Source: Septoria linicola
Taxonomy: Eukaryota > Ascomycota > Dothideomycetes > Mycosphaerellales > Mycosphaerellaceae
Assembly: GCA_024114885.1 (NCBI GenBank)
Contig: CP099422.1
Span: 1,488,001-1,552,000, forward strand
DNA length: 64,000 nt
Reading direction: 5' to 3'
This document shows, one piece after another, positions 42,852 to 54,952 of this stretch. Under the pieces are notes generated by a model that worked only from the letters and a program-made list of their open reading frames with translations, searched no databases and had not been told where the DNA came from. Position 1 is the first letter of the stretch; each line of letters begins with the position of its first letter. Position numbers and translations under genes: made by a program.

Positions 42852-44918
42852 TCACATCTTCACGCGCAATAGGTAGCGCAAGCGAATCTGTGCAATGTCC
42901 TGCAGACGCGTTAGAATAGGATACGTGCCAAGAATGTGGTCCCAGGATGATTCCACTTACGTAGCAGATGTACTCGTTGTACTGGAGATAGGCGCCTGAG
43001 TAGCCGGTCTTACCCACAGGCGTGGCTGTGTCCGGCTGTAAAGTGTCAGTGCGTGCACATACCGTTGTCAGAGTTCAACATACCATGTTCACCCCAGCCA
43101 GAGACGGGTGAATGCACTTTGCATCCTTCCAAGCCAATGGTCCATTCGTGCCCTTGCCCCAAGTCGAGAGTGAGCCCTTGGCAATAGCTTCGTCTCCAGC
43201 TGTGTAGGAGGCATTGGTAAGTTCATGCAGAGGCTGACCAAGCTCAGCCTCGCATAGAAGCAAGAGGGCATGCCCGCCACTGTTGTACGAGCAACAGTAA
43301 TTGGCACTCTTGGACGCCATGTCTGCGAGGTAGACACCTTTACCAAACATGTAACCAGAGACTAGAGATGTCAGTGCCATGTCACACACGCGTCAAGTCT
43401 CACAATTGACTTACCTGGTGCCTCTGGCGGCGCGATACGGAGACCCTGACTCAATATACCACCAAAGTTGGTCGCGCGAGAGCCGTGCCAGAGCAGCCGC
43501 CGGTCGCTCTTGGGTTGGGCGTATTCCTCGAAGCGATCTGTCTCTCCGTCACGTTGGATGCGAAAAATGTCGAGCACCTCGTATGTGTGTCCATGGGTGT
43601 GACCACGGGTGTTGACGAGGTAATCTGAAATGTTCGTAAACTCGGGCGTCTTGCGATCGACTGGTGACATCTCTTGCATGCCCAAGCCATTGTATCGAAG
43701 ATCAAGGGCATGCACGGATCCACCTTTCTTCTCTGCTTTGAGGATGACGTCGGCGTCTTTGAGGTCGGTAAGGGATTGCAGTAGCTCAACCTCCTTCTTG
43801 AGCCTCTCATGTTCTGTGATCACTGGCGGCCGATTGCGTCCGAAAGAATGAGGAATGGTTGAGTAGTATTGATTCGATAGATTCTCCACAGCGTGGCGGT
43901 ACTCCATGCCGTGCTCGGACTCAGCGAGTGTTGGATCGTCGAACAAGGCAGAGAGGTCCTTGAGAGCCTGGTAGCCGCGTGTGATTGTGCCCTTGCTGAG
44001 CTTGCCCAATGGCAGCTTTTCTGCATCGTAGTTCATGTCCGCCATGGTCTCCTCGATGTATTGTTGGTTGAAGATGAGTTCCATGAGGGACTTGACCGGT
44101 GGCTCTAGAGAACACTTTGCTGGCGACGCACTACGCGACCGGCTGCCTTGAACCTTCGGATCCGGTTGCTCTTCCTCCTCCTCTACGTCTGAGGACTCGG
44201 GCTCGTAGTTTCGCTCGATGAAAACATACTTGCCTGACTTGGGCTTGCTGCTACGATCGTCCCACGACAGTCCGGACTTGTCTTTGAACTTCTTGTCAAA
44301 GTGCTTAAGAGCACCATTGAGATCTCCGTCTCCGAGCAGCGCGCTCTGGCCGCGTTCGCCCACTCTGCCCCACCGTGTCCAGGTCCGATAGAGTGTGCCG
44401 TCTGCGTTTGTGAGAAGCTAGTCGCAGGTCAGACCAACTTGGTAAGCAGGAAATAGCAGTAGATCGAATACCTGAATCTTGTAGAACTTGTTGGCGTTCG
44501 CCCCGGCGTTCGTCTGATTGAGCGACGCATCGTATATTATACCGGTGCTGTCGTCAACATAAACGCGGCCATTGAATTGGCACTCCTCATCAACTGGGAT
44601 CACAAGCTTCTCGGCTTTGGCATACTGAGCATTGCCAGTGATTGCACTGTCAGGGATTGATTTCTTTGATTCTGTTTTGGAAATGCCGCTGGCCTTTGTC
44701 GAAGACACAGCAAGTTCCTGGTCATCGTCTGATAACTCGAGTTTTGCTGCTTTGCCTTTGGCCTTAGACTTTGCGGGAGCCTTCTTCGGCTTGACTTCCT
44801 CAACGTCGCTGCTCCATTCGATCACAGGAGTCTTAGCGCGTGACTGTCTTGTCTTCTTTGGCGGATCTGGCTCAACTTCTGGTGAAGCGGCACGCTTGCG
44901 GGTGCGAAGGGACACCAT
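42852..44918 (-). CDS. Poly(ADP-ribose) polymerase with WGR domain, lacking BRCT
   Basis: Adds ADP-ribose from NAD+ to proteins at DNA breaks. Five exons (44472-44918, 43415-44417, 43084-43361, 42961-43035, 42852-42899; introns 54, 53, 48, 61 nt) give 616 residues. The N-terminal 100 residues are Lys/Arg/Ser-rich, disordered and probably bind DNA or localise to the nucleus. The WGR domain lies at about 105-220 (RTWTRWGRVGERGQ). The helical regulatory domain is at about 245-380 (KLPLGKLSKGTITRGYQALK). The catalytic domain has the H-Y-E triad: LLWHGSR, GKGVYLADMASKSANYC and the Glu in LQYNEYIC, the last two placed by splicing. Fungal PARPs such as PrpA usually carry an N-terminal BRCT; none is seen here. 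Confidence 0.93.
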
Positions 44919-45209
44919 TGTGCTCTGCAGTAATTTGTGACGAGAAGCAATTGAAAGTAGTGTGAGTGTGTCTGCAGCGATCTGTGCAATGGAGCAGCAA
45001 GGTGGTTGTAATGAGTTGATGTCCTGACCGGTGAGGCTTTGGGCGAGGGTCCACAAAATAAGGCAGGAGCAGGCAGGCACAGCAGGCACCAGCCAATGAG
45101 CGCGTTCCTGCGCAGGCGACCTTTGGCTTCGAACTCGCCATTGAACGCAACAACAAAATCATCGACTTCTGGTGCGACACTTCGAGGTCACCATCAGCAA
45201 GTCGCAAGC
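44919..45209. promoter_or_regulatory. Shared divergent promoter, PARP and F-box gene
   Basis: At most 290 bases between the two start codons (178 if the F-box protein starts at the in-frame ATG 45096). No specific site recognised. Confidence 0.5.
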
Positions 45210-46791
45210 ATGGCGGCATCACCAAACCTGCCAGATGTATCGCTGGAAAGGCTACCGCAGGAGCTCCTGGTCAGGATCGCGTCGTTTCTGACCACGGCGG
45301 AGCTGGGTCCTCTTCGAGGAACATGCAAGAACATCGAACGTCAACTCTTCGATACATTTGCTCGCGAGTTCTTCACGAAACGCCAATTCATGTGAGTGAT
45401 CAAAGCAGCCGATTCCTTGCCTGTGTCGACAGACTGACTGAGTTGCCACTTCCAGGATCGAGCACGAGTCTCTCGAAGCCCTGGTCGGCATTAGTCGGCA
45501 TCCTGGCCTGGCTTCGAAGCTCAGTGAAGTTATTATCGGCACTGATATGCTCATGCCTGAGGAGGTATTGCTCAACAGTCGCGCGCTCAACAGCCGCGCT
45601 GAGCGTAGCGTGCTTCTCTCGACTGGCCTAGCTTGCGAAATGCTGGTGGAGGCATTCTCGAATCTGCCGAATCTGCGAACCATCGGTCTGAGAGACTATA
45701 GCGGCACAGGAAGGTTTCGAGACGGCGAAAGCGCGCGATGGAGATCTTGGGGATGGTCCCTGTCGTCCGGTACCCGCAGAGACGGCTCGGACGGGCTTCT
45801 TCCTCTCATTCTCGTTGCACTTGCGCAGTCCAAAGCAAGGCCGACTGACGTGGCGGTGTTTCTCCGTCGGCATCCGCAACTGCGTTACGATGACTTCCAG
45901 CTGCCAGCTGGGCCACGAGGCATTGCAGTGGCATCTGTCTTGGCAGAACTGAGAACACTCATGCTCGCCATTTCCGGAGATGGATCAGAGCTCTTTCAGC
46001 TAAGTGATAGCTTGGCCCCCTGGAATGTGTACAACGACAAAAACTTCGGAGAACTCCCACTCCGACGATTCCTGCAACAAACTCCGAAGCTGGAAGTGCT
46101 CAGGCTGAACTTTGAGAACGATCAGTTCTTTGGTCACCGCATCATCGATTGGCTTGGTCGTCCTGTCACAGCCTTGTCTGCTACTCGCCTTCCTAGCGAC
46201 CTGCCTACTCCTCCCGTGCAACTTGGCTCTTTGGAGACTCTAGATCTGGGCATGACCAACGTCAATGGTGGCAGCTTGGTTCGAGTACTTACCAAATTCG
46301 ATCTCGAGTCCATCAATCTGTGGAAGGTGACGTTGCAATGTCCTGGACCTACTAGTACCTCCCAGGACTGTTGGGCAGAGTTCCTGCTGCAGCTCTCCAC
46401 GAGTCTACCTGCCTCGTGCCGCATTCGCTACCTCATGATCGGATCTTGCGACCAGTTCCATTACACGCAAACGCAGCCTTCATCCTACGGATATCGTGCT
46501 CCAGCTCTCCGCTTTGTGCCAGAGGGTACAGATCGTGCGGGAAAGATTAAGGCAATCAAGGACTTCAAAATTGCTTTCAAGGCGCAGTATACCGGCAAAC
46601 CCATCCATCAATGGCTGAGGGACAAATCCGAGCTGACCTTTGTGCCGGGCATCCACAGTGAGGCGATACCCACATTCATCTCGGATTCAGAGTCTGACTC
46701 TGAGCTCGACGGCGAAGAAGACGCAATGGATGAGGAGGCTGATGAAGATGATAACGATGGGGAGGACGATGTCCAGGTACTCTCTGACTGA
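45210..46791 (+). CDS. F-box protein with degenerate leucine-rich region
   Basis: F-box proteins hold substrates on SCF ubiquitin ligases by binding Skp1. Two exons (45210-45391 and 45456-46791, intron 64 nt) give 505 residues. The F-box is at about residues 10-50: LERLPQELLVRIASFLTTAE, then LGPLRGTCKNIERQLFDTFA. The middle has loosely leucine-rich segments (LPNLRTIGLRDY, TPKLEVLRLNFEND, LGSLETLDLGMTNV, FDLESINLWKVTL), as in fungal F-box/LRR-like proteins. The last 40 residues are strongly acidic (SDSESDSELDGEEDAMDEEA). The start at 45210 places the F-box at the N-terminus; the ATG at 45096 would add 38 residues. Substrate unknown. Confidence 0.88.
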
Positions 46792-47495
46792 ACGACTGTC
46801 GCGTCTTGATGCGACAATGGTGACTACTGTGGCTCCAAGACGATGCTCGACTGCGTGTACCAAGTGTGAGAATGGACCTGTGTTTCTGCACGGAGGAAGA
46901 AAGTTGCACAGCACTTCCGAGATTATACCGAGAATGTCTCAGCACTTTTCTCGAGCAGTATCTGATGTGCTCCGGTATCAATCTTGCTGTTTTACGTCTA
47001 CTACATCTCTCGTGATGCCAAGTTCGCCTGGTACTGCCATGGGAGGCTTAGAGAATGCGATTTCGAACATTTGTTGACCAATGCCACGCTGATGACAATC
47101 GTTCAACTTTGTGTAGAGGCTAGGTGAGCACCTGACACCAGCAACGACGTTCACCATGACGCATACTCCGACAAAAGTCCCACACATGGTCGCGTGTTGA
47201 GCAGCATTCCATCGCAAGGGATAGGGAACAGCGGATAGAGTAGTGCAGCCCACATGGTATATGGCACGCTCAGACGCAAGACCAGAGGTTCATGAGCGTG
47301 GACTCATTGCCGTAGTCCGGATATTCTACGCGCAGAGAGATGTGTGGCACAAGAACAATGCTAGTGATAAGAAATCGCAGGTTATCTCCGCCTTGACAGT
47401 AGCCTCAACATGATCGAGAACCGCCGCGTGTGGCTCTGGGAGCTTTCTTGTGCTTTTAGAGCTTTCACAACATCATGTCACAGCCAGTTGCATTT
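46792..47495. other. Spacer between convergent genes
   Basis: About 700 bases between the 3' ends of the F-box and MOSC genes. Only frames without features; no terminator hairpin or repeat recognised. Confidence 0.45.
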
Positions 47496-48833
47496 TCAGC
47501 CTGAGAACGCAGCCACGGCGGCCTTAGGGAGCGGCCAATCTGCGCCACGGACGACGTCAACATCTGTACGTATGAAGGAGAACCTCTTGCCCACTCACCG
47601 AACACAGGTTGCTCTTTGACCCTCTTCGTCACAACCGCTCGATCACCGACCTGGATCGTCCTTCCCACATCCTTCAAGCTCGTATACGAATAGTGTCCAA
47701 ACACTGGTCCGTACTTCCAGCCTTTATCGACTCTCCTGTCCTTGTTCAACCTCTTCCACACTTCACCTTCTTCGCCGTCAGCTTTCTTGCCTGTCCTATA
47801 GTCGACTGTGATAGCCTGGCATCTCCAGCACGTGCTACCGAAGTTCATCTTGAGACCATTCGAGAAAACCAACTGCGACCAGAAATCCTCGTCATATGCC
47901 TTCGGAGCTCCAGATACGATGATGTTAGGTCGGAACTTATGGATGTCCATTTCGTGCCCTGCTGCGAGACGACTGGAGACTTCGGCATTCGACTCTTGGG
48001 TGACGACGAGGTAGTGGCCGATGTCCTGGAATGTGATAGTCTCGACTGGCGTGAGCAAAGAACGGGGGACGACTTTGCGGATCATAGCCATGCTTGGAGA
48101 ACGTTTTGCGATGGCCATATCTCCACTTGGAGCTGTGGAGCCAAGGACTTCTCTTGCATTTGGACCAATGTAGAAGAGCTTGGTCTCGAAACGAAGGTAC
48201 TTGGTCAGCCACGCGGAGATCTCGGAGCCCATGTCGAAGACGTCGCAGGCAGAGCCATGCAGGTCGAGGTATGTCTTGGTCAGGTTACTGACGTCTGGGC
48301 GTAGTGGAAAGCAGATCTGGTGCTCGGAGTGGCCAGTGTACGTCAGTTGCTTAGGGTCGGGGTTCTCGGGTCCGACACGAGTGACGGTGATGGAAGCGCC
48401 CTTGGGACCTTTGTCACGGTCCTCTACGATACATTGGAAGAGGACCATCTGGAGGTTGAAGCCAGAGTACATGGGCTCGAGGACAGAGACATCGCCAGTC
48501 TTCTCATCTCGATGGACCTTGGTGAGAACAAAGGTACGGTCGTCTTCGAAGCCTTGTGCGCCTATTGTGCCCTTTTCGAGCTGGATGCCGCCCAGGCCTT
48601 TGACAGGATAGTGCCATAGCTAAGCAAGAGATCAGTGAGAGCGGTTTGTGAGCTTGGATTGTTCTTGCCTCTTCGACTTTGATTGTTAGCTTCTCCTGTG
48701 GATCGTAGATGTCTTGAACTACTGAGCTGTCAATCATTAAAGCTGCGGCCAGCAGTGTTATAAACATGATAGCCGCCGGAACAGCAATGTGCAGAGGAAT
48801 GGCATTGGTGAGCAGGTCAATGATTGAACCCAT
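47496..48833 (-). CDS. Membrane-anchored MOSC-domain protein (mARC-like)
   Basis: MOSC proteins bind molybdenum cofactor or sulfur carriers; mARC enzymes reduce N-hydroxylated compounds. Three exons (48669-48833, 47599-48619, 47496-47539) give 409 residues. The first intron, 48620-48668, has a GC donor (GAG|GCAAGA). It joins KVEE to LWHYPVKGLGG, the standard beta-barrel start of this family. The last intron, 47540-47598, replaces a read-through tail with the ending PVFDWPLPKAAVAAFSG, typical of fungal MOSC proteins. One membrane helix at about residues 13-36 (AVPAAIMFITLLAAALMI) anchors it. The MOSC domain includes HKFRPNIIVSGAPKAYDEDF and CWRCQAITVDYRTGK; the first Cys of CWRC is the conserved ligand candidate. 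Confidence 0.88.
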
Positions 48834-49620
48834 ATTTCCTTCCGAGAAACACTCTAGCACCGCTCAACCTCAGAAAAGCCGGGCTCGACAGGAAGGTACT
48901 GTTAAAAGTTGAAGATCAAGTACTGCGATCAATGCTATGGAGCCAAATCCTCGAGTCGCTAGCTTCCACTGCTCCGCAGACACCGTCTTTTTCTTATCAC
49001 TGCTATCGCGGCATCTGAGGAGCTCTGCGAGCGGTCCGCAGCAGCAAGGTACAGCTTGTAATCGCTCGCCTCCAATTATCAGTTGTTAGCCCTGTCAGCC
49101 CGCGTCATCAGTAGCAGCGGAATCGCGGCAGCGACCCAAGGTGGACTCGCTGAAGAGGGGATATCAGCCAAGTAACAGCGATGTACTTGTAGTAGACGGG
49201 GATGTCTGGGCTGTATGCACGCTGAAGTACTGGAACCTGAAACCTTGATAAAGCTTGCACTAGCTAGCTTGGCAAGCCTGCAGTGTGGTCCCTGATATGT
49301 GCGATAGTGCAGGGATTAGGGACTGATTCGTCTTTCTCGTGTCAACACCAGGTTCGCCGAACTTTGAAAACGGCGGTCTCGTGTCGTTACTGCACTGTAC
49401 CACAATCTCGCCTGCCGAGCATTTCCACTTCGTGGCCAGATCAAGAAGATTTTGTAATTGGGAACCACAGAAGAACAGCCCGCTGAAGTTCTCGTTCTCC
49501 ACTTCTCTTCACGCTATGCATCGGAGGAGTCCCAGAATTAAGCACATTGGTTTACGAGAGGACCTTCGAGACAGCAGCGAGAAGATGCTTCACTCTTCTG
49601 CCCTCACGCAATCGTCGCTC
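48834..49620. other. Spacer, nothing recognised
   Basis: About 790 bases upstream of the MOSC gene. Overlapping short frames only. Confidence 0.4.
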
Positions 49621-51374
49621 TCAATCAACCCGGCGGATGTGCGCTTCGATGAACAATGTCTTGGTTCGTGGCCACTCGTCTCCGCTCAGGAAGTCTCCAA
49701 TGTGGAGACCGGACTGTGGATCCCAGTGATACATGGTGTGACCGCAGGACTGAGGAAGAACCCACAGATCGAGCCGGCAGCTATGTTCGCGCAGCAGCGT
49801 ACCGATCGTGCCCATGTTACGCCCATCTTGCTCCTGTGAGATGCCGTCTATTATTGACTCATAGTATTCGCTCATATCAGCTTCCTGCTGCACGTCGATA
49901 GGCATATCGAGTGCTCCGAGGTCTGTTTCATTGACGAAATCGATCACACACGCTATGCCGCCGCTCTCGAGGATATTGTGATCCTGAAGCGGCCTGAAGG
50001 CGCCTGGGACACGAGTGAGCTTCTCCGGTGCCACGAGCAGCCCAACAGGCGCCTCTACATCGCCACTTCCGGGTTCCAAGACTGATGGCCAGGCCATGGA
50101 GATACTCGGTGAGTGCAGAAGTCCTCATAAGCCCGGCAAGGATATCTTCCACTTGCTCAGCCGATGCAGTCGCAAGGTCGACGAGCTCTTGGCCATTGGT
50201 ATAGCTAGCAATGAGAACGTCATTGACGACCCATGCTGGCACAGACATAAACCTGACTGCAGCTCCGGAACCGACTTCCGCAGTAACAATGTACTGACAA
50301 CGTACGCTGTCCTCGTTTCTGAACTCGCTGAGCTCGCCGACACCACGGTGCTCAACTCCAATCCTGATGTAGTAGCCGTCGTCAATGTTACCAGTAGGGT
50401 GAACCATGCTGCGCAGATACTCAGGTGCGTCTGAAAGAGTCTCGTCATCACAGTCAGAGTCACTTGAGGGTGTTTTCAGCGGTGGGAACGTGCGTCTAGC
50501 GACTGACTGGTCAATCAGACCGGGCACCTCCTGACGTTCGACGCGAGCAGATGAGGAGGATGCGTCCGGCTGCATGTGCAGACGTCTAGCTGGACTGTCT
50601 TCAAATCCGCGAGCCCGTCTCAAACCCTCCGCAACCCTCGTCTCACTATACTCCCTCATTCTACTAGTACCATATAAGCGGCCATGAATGATCTGTGGAT
50701 CCTCTTCTCGATATTTGTGCCGCTGCTCCGGTGATGTGTCAAGCCGCTGGTCGCCGTGGACGTGGAAATGCACATTGTTCTCCTCCAGTCGATGGTGTCT
50801 CCCACCTGGTGTGAGGTCAGCTGCCGACACTAGGTCGTCGCAGCGGCCTGGAAGATGGAGAGTGATGGGGGATAGTTTCGAGTTGAGCATGTAGTGTTTT
50901 CCGATGTCACGAAGCACATCCTAGGTGGTGTGTCAGCACGTTGCCTGGTATGCGTAGGTGAGGAAGAACTCGTACCTCGTAGCTGTGCGGTGTTCCGGAA
51001 TACGTACTCCAAGTGGCAGGATTGTAGCTTTTCGTGCCTCGAAGTTCGGGATGATGGCTGTCACATGGAACGACCCTCAAGTCTGGTGGGACGGCCATGG
51101 CTAGACCGCAGATGAGACAACGTAGAAGTCTCGGAGAAACCGCAGACTGCAACTATGGCGGTCCGAACACGGAGTGCCGCGGATTATACGCACGAGGCAG
51201 AGACAGAATACTTTGGTGAAGAATTTCTGTGCAATGCAGGGTCGCATATCTCTTCGAGTTGCTTGACGACCGTGATATCTCGATGTGTCGTGAGCTGGCC
51301 GGCAGCACCGCGTTGATGTGCTGCAAAAAGCGCAGGTTGAAGGGGCGAGCGAGCTTCAACTTCGTGAAGTCCAT
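49621..51374 (-). CDS. Unknown multi-exon protein with uncertain frame continuity
   Basis: I recognise no family. A model runs 51190-51374, 50976-51129, then 50920 downwards. It starts MDFTKLKLARPFNLRFLQHI and continues RCLICGLAMAVPPDLRV, SYNPATWSTYSGTPHSYE|DVLRDIGKHYML. The first intron (51130-51189, 60 nt, GTATAA..CCGAG) is needed to skip an in-frame TAG at 51151-51153. The main exon is hydrophilic with a Ser/Asp cluster (TPSSDSDCDDETLSDAPEYL) and a folded-looking block (VRCQYIVTAEVGSGAAVRF). Near 50095 the coding frame must change. Either a 100-nt intron 50053-50152 with a weak GTGGAA donor joins ASAEQ to APVGLLVAPEK, or there is a frameshift. The end reads WVLPQSCGHTMYHWDPQSG and stops at 49621. 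It may be an intact orphan gene or one that is decaying. Confidence 0.5.
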
Positions 51375-51489
51375 GTGGCTGAGCTTGGACCAGGCGTTGC
51401 GCAGCACAAGTGAAGTCCGCTCCACAAGTCATCCGAACATAGCAACCCCTCTTGCCTGGTGAAGATCAATAGGTACCACGTGCTGTAGT

Positions 51490-54092
51490 TCAGTCACCTG
51501 CGTCGTGCTTCGCTGCTTCTTGGTCTTCGAGACAAGACTGCATCGCTTTCATTTGGGTCTGCTCCGGATCTCCAGCTGCAGCTACGGCCTTCTCGACGCT
51601 GCGAACATAACGTCCCAGGCTCTCGCAGAGACGATCCAGCACGAATGCCGCTTCACTCTTGTTGACCATCATGGGACCATCTGCTCCAATCCAGTCCCAC
51701 TCGACCATGCTCTCTAGGTCTTCTTGCTCCTTGTCATCTGGCGCCGTAAACCGGATCAGCTGCGTGAACTCGACCCACTCCTCGTACGAGTACTTTTTGT
51801 GCTCAGATTCTTGCATGTCCTTTGCAGCGCGTTTGATCGCCTTGGACAGCTTCCTGGCGAGTTCGGTATTGGTTAAATCCTTGGAAGCTAGCCGCTCGAT
51901 CGTTGGCTGAGCTAGATCGTCCGGGTCAGGTCCGTACGAGAGCCCTTGCTCTTCTCTGCGCTTCAACTCTTTCTTATCCTTACGCCTCTGCAAGAGATGC
52001 AGTAACCATGACTGGCTGAGAACAGCACGCCAGACGCCCTTTTGCGGCAGGACAGTGAAGTCTGCGACACCAGATGTCCAACTCTTGAAGCGCTTCAGCA
52101 CGGTATCTGCCAGGTCGCTCACCAGTACGGTCATTGTTGGCACAGCTACCAAGCTGCACAAAACGAAAAAAGGTCGGCCAGCATTGCTCTTTGGGGACAA
52201 ATCGCCATACCCTATTGTAAGCAGAGAGACGAAAGTAAAGTACAATGCTTTGAAGTAGGTCATCTCATTCGCGGTATCCTTCTCAACTTGCCAGAAGACC
52301 TAAAAGTACAAGAAAGAAGGTCAGCAATGTCTCAGACATATTTAAAGCTACCGTTATCTTGCTCTGAGCATATGGTGCCGCAGAGTGCATGAGCAAGGCC
52401 GAGTCATCAAATGAGAGAGAAACTTACAACTGCACCGACACACCACAACAAGCCAAAGGCGGTGACGGAAAGGAGTAACGCGTACCAGTTCTTGAACCGC
52501 GAAGTTGACCTCTGTATATGGCGCATAGCCTCGAAGCGATCCTTCTCCTCCTTGAGCAGAATGAGCTTTGGCTTTCGTGGCGTAAGAAGAGGAGCTCGCA
52601 AGGCCCAGCTGCCGGCTTTTTTCACGGTACCAAACGTATCTCTGCGGCTTGGGCGACAAGCATCGACACCACCCACTCCATCCGCGAACACGACACGGTC
52701 TCTAGTGTTACCCACAGCAGGGGCGGGCGCCGACATTGAAGAAAAACCATTCCCCTGAATAGTGTTCGTGCGTTTGAGCTCTAGCGATGTGGTGACTGTT
52801 CGATCTATAGTTCTTGCGCGTGTCCGTTCGATGTGTCGCTTCACCACATTCTCCGAGCTCAATTCTCGGGCAAAGCCTGCAATGCTTGAGACCATTAATC
52901 CCAGCATAATGATGCCTCCTACTGAGTAAGGAAAGACTAGCCCTCGTCCGACATCACTGCTTGGGTACAAGTCGCCGAATGCGATAGTTGTAATTGTAAC
53001 CTGAATGGCAATAGGTTAAGGTCAGCTGTGGCTCATTAATGTCTTGCGTGTCTCTGCGGCACTGCTTCGCTGTTGCTATACCGATCTGAGCAAGGAACGT
53101 CTCAGCATCGTCGTAACAGGCAGAGCCACTTGGACAAAGGGTTGCCTTTGGGAAGTAGCTTTACGTACGTCGGAGAAGTACAGAGCATTGACAAAGCTCC
53201 ATTGGAAGAACTCGCCTTCCTCGTGTTGACCGTAGCGATGCTCCACCGCGGCAAACATGGCGCCACCTCCTGCCAGCCAGACGAAGAACAACATTGTCTG
53301 CAGGATTAGTGTCCTCTGGCTTTCACTAAGGGCGAAGTGCTGCAGGTAATGGCCAAGCCAGTAGCCAAGCATATTGAGCATCAGGCCCATTGCGCAGATT
53401 AGGTACAAGCACGCCGCGATCACATCATACCAAAGTCCCTAGGTGTAGGTTTGCTGAGGACGCATTGGCGCTGCATGCATCTGCATCGCTATAGTCAAGC
53501 CAGTGAGTATGCCCGCAGCGATATACCAGCACAAGATCGTGACTGGTAGTGCAATGATGTATCTAATGCGTTTGGTGAAGTTACAAAGCAGAAAGAAGTT
53601 TCCTACGAACCCAACAATTAGAGACACAACATTGAGGTTGTAGCACCATCGAGGATCATTAAAGTCTTGGCCTTCGAGCTCGACGCTCAAGGAGCTTTGG
53701 TCGCCGTCCCAGCTGCAAATTCGTGCATCGCTCCTGTTCACACCATTGACAAGGCACATTCTCCAGGAAGTGACCAGAGCGGCTATAGACAGGACGTTTG
53801 CCAGTGGTCCAATCGTCGCTGCAAGGAGTGGGATAGCTGTGACGAGAGATATCAGAATGCGCGACTGGCTAGATCTGGATCAGGCATTCGGTCACATCAA
53901 GAGTTCAGAAGCCGAAGAAGCATGTTAAAGATACGTGCAAGATAACAGCCGCTCCAGAAAACGCCACATCATCGAGGACCTGCGGGACGAACGGCTGACC
54001 AAGATTCAGGGCGGGATCTGCAAAGCATGTTTGTAGGTCTCAACCATCACTTCTGGTGACATAGATCGACCTGATATTACAGCCTGAGCCAT
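51490..54092 (-). pseudogene. TOK1: TOK1-type outward-rectifying potassium channel gene with in-frame TAG
   Basis: TOK channels have eight membrane helices and two pore loops and release K+ on depolarisation. Exons 54071-54092, 53935-54017, 53169-53864, 52428-53000 and 51490-52299 join in phase (introns 53, 70, 168, 128 nt) to 727 residues if one stop is read through. That stop is TAG at 53439-53441, between QQTYT and GLWYDVIAACLYLI. Other fungal TOKs have Gln here (QTYTQ), so CAG became TAG. The frame continues for 1.9 kb beyond it with all channel features. Pore 1 reads TITTIAFGDLYP, with Ala for the first filter Gly. Pore 2 is intact (SLLTIGYGDLSP). No GT..AG intron removes the TAG. If translated normally the product ends after about three helices and is inactive. 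Confidence 0.85.
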
Positions 54093-54952
54093 GACGATGG
54101 AATTGGCGAGAGACCAGTGAAGTCAAGTCGGAGACGACACGCGATTTGCCAAGTGCTTGGACATTTTAGTCAGCAGTCTCAGACTATCAGCACGTACAAG
54201 GGTAAGGCAGACCGTCTGTGAGAATCGAGCCTCAGGTTGTATTAAGACTATTGATGCAACCATCTCCAAGCTATAGCATGCTGTCCAGGCCAGCCTAAGG
54301 GCAGCTTCTTGTTGCAAACTCGCCCCGCGGCTGGGAGACAGTCTAGTCGAGAAGACTACTGAGCGTGCGTGCTGCCAGTTATTCTTGCACGTAGCCTGCT
54401 GTCCAATGCACCCTGCGCTTCTACTGTGCACCTATACTTCTAGCCATGCTTGCGCCCTTTGAGACGAGAGATTGAATGTGATAGTGCTTGCCAACTCGAC
54501 AGCTATCCTCCATCAACTACTACGCTACCGAGCCCAAGTATTGAGCGCCAATTGATGCTCTTTGGGCTTATCTGCAGTCGAGTGAGAGCACGTCTTACCG
54601 AGTGACTCCTCAAGCACAATAGGATTGTGTTGAGACTTGCTCGCCTCCATCGCCGTTGACACAGGCCGAGATAATTATTTGAACTGTCGGGAGTCGATTC
54701 TGCTCAAAGCAACGGCACAGATCGCGCTGGAATCATTCGTGGACGGCGTACGAAACCTCGTTTCCGGACACACATTGACAGCTGAGATGAGCGAATGAAA
54801 GCCGAAGTCGCTACGAAAGGCAGGCTTTGCGCAGCAGCTCTCATTATCAGCCGCTTGGGTAGTATTGATACAATTCGTACGCAGACCAAGGCTTTCCTGG
54901 AACGCCTTGCTCGCTGTAGTCGACCTCAAGCCATGACCGAGTCCTCACATGT
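54093..54952. other. Spacer, nothing recognised
   Basis: About 860 bases between the TOK1 start and the IWS1 stop. Short frames without features; no repeat or RNA gene seen. Confidence 0.45.

Noticed and set aside
47609..48304. 231-codon plus-strand frame
   Set aside because: Antisense to the MOSC domain exon; composition reflects the complementary strand.
53439..53441. TAG read as a sense codon (code change) to explain TOK1 and the MetE-like gene
   Set aside because: Intact genes here end in TAG (OPT, peroxidase, DUF1993, IWS1, TOM5, the secreted protein), so TAG is a normal stop.
53439..53530. Intron GTATAT..CCTAG that would remove the TOK1 stop
   Set aside because: It is 88 nt, which breaks the downstream frame, and it would delete half a membrane helix and the conserved QTYT motif.
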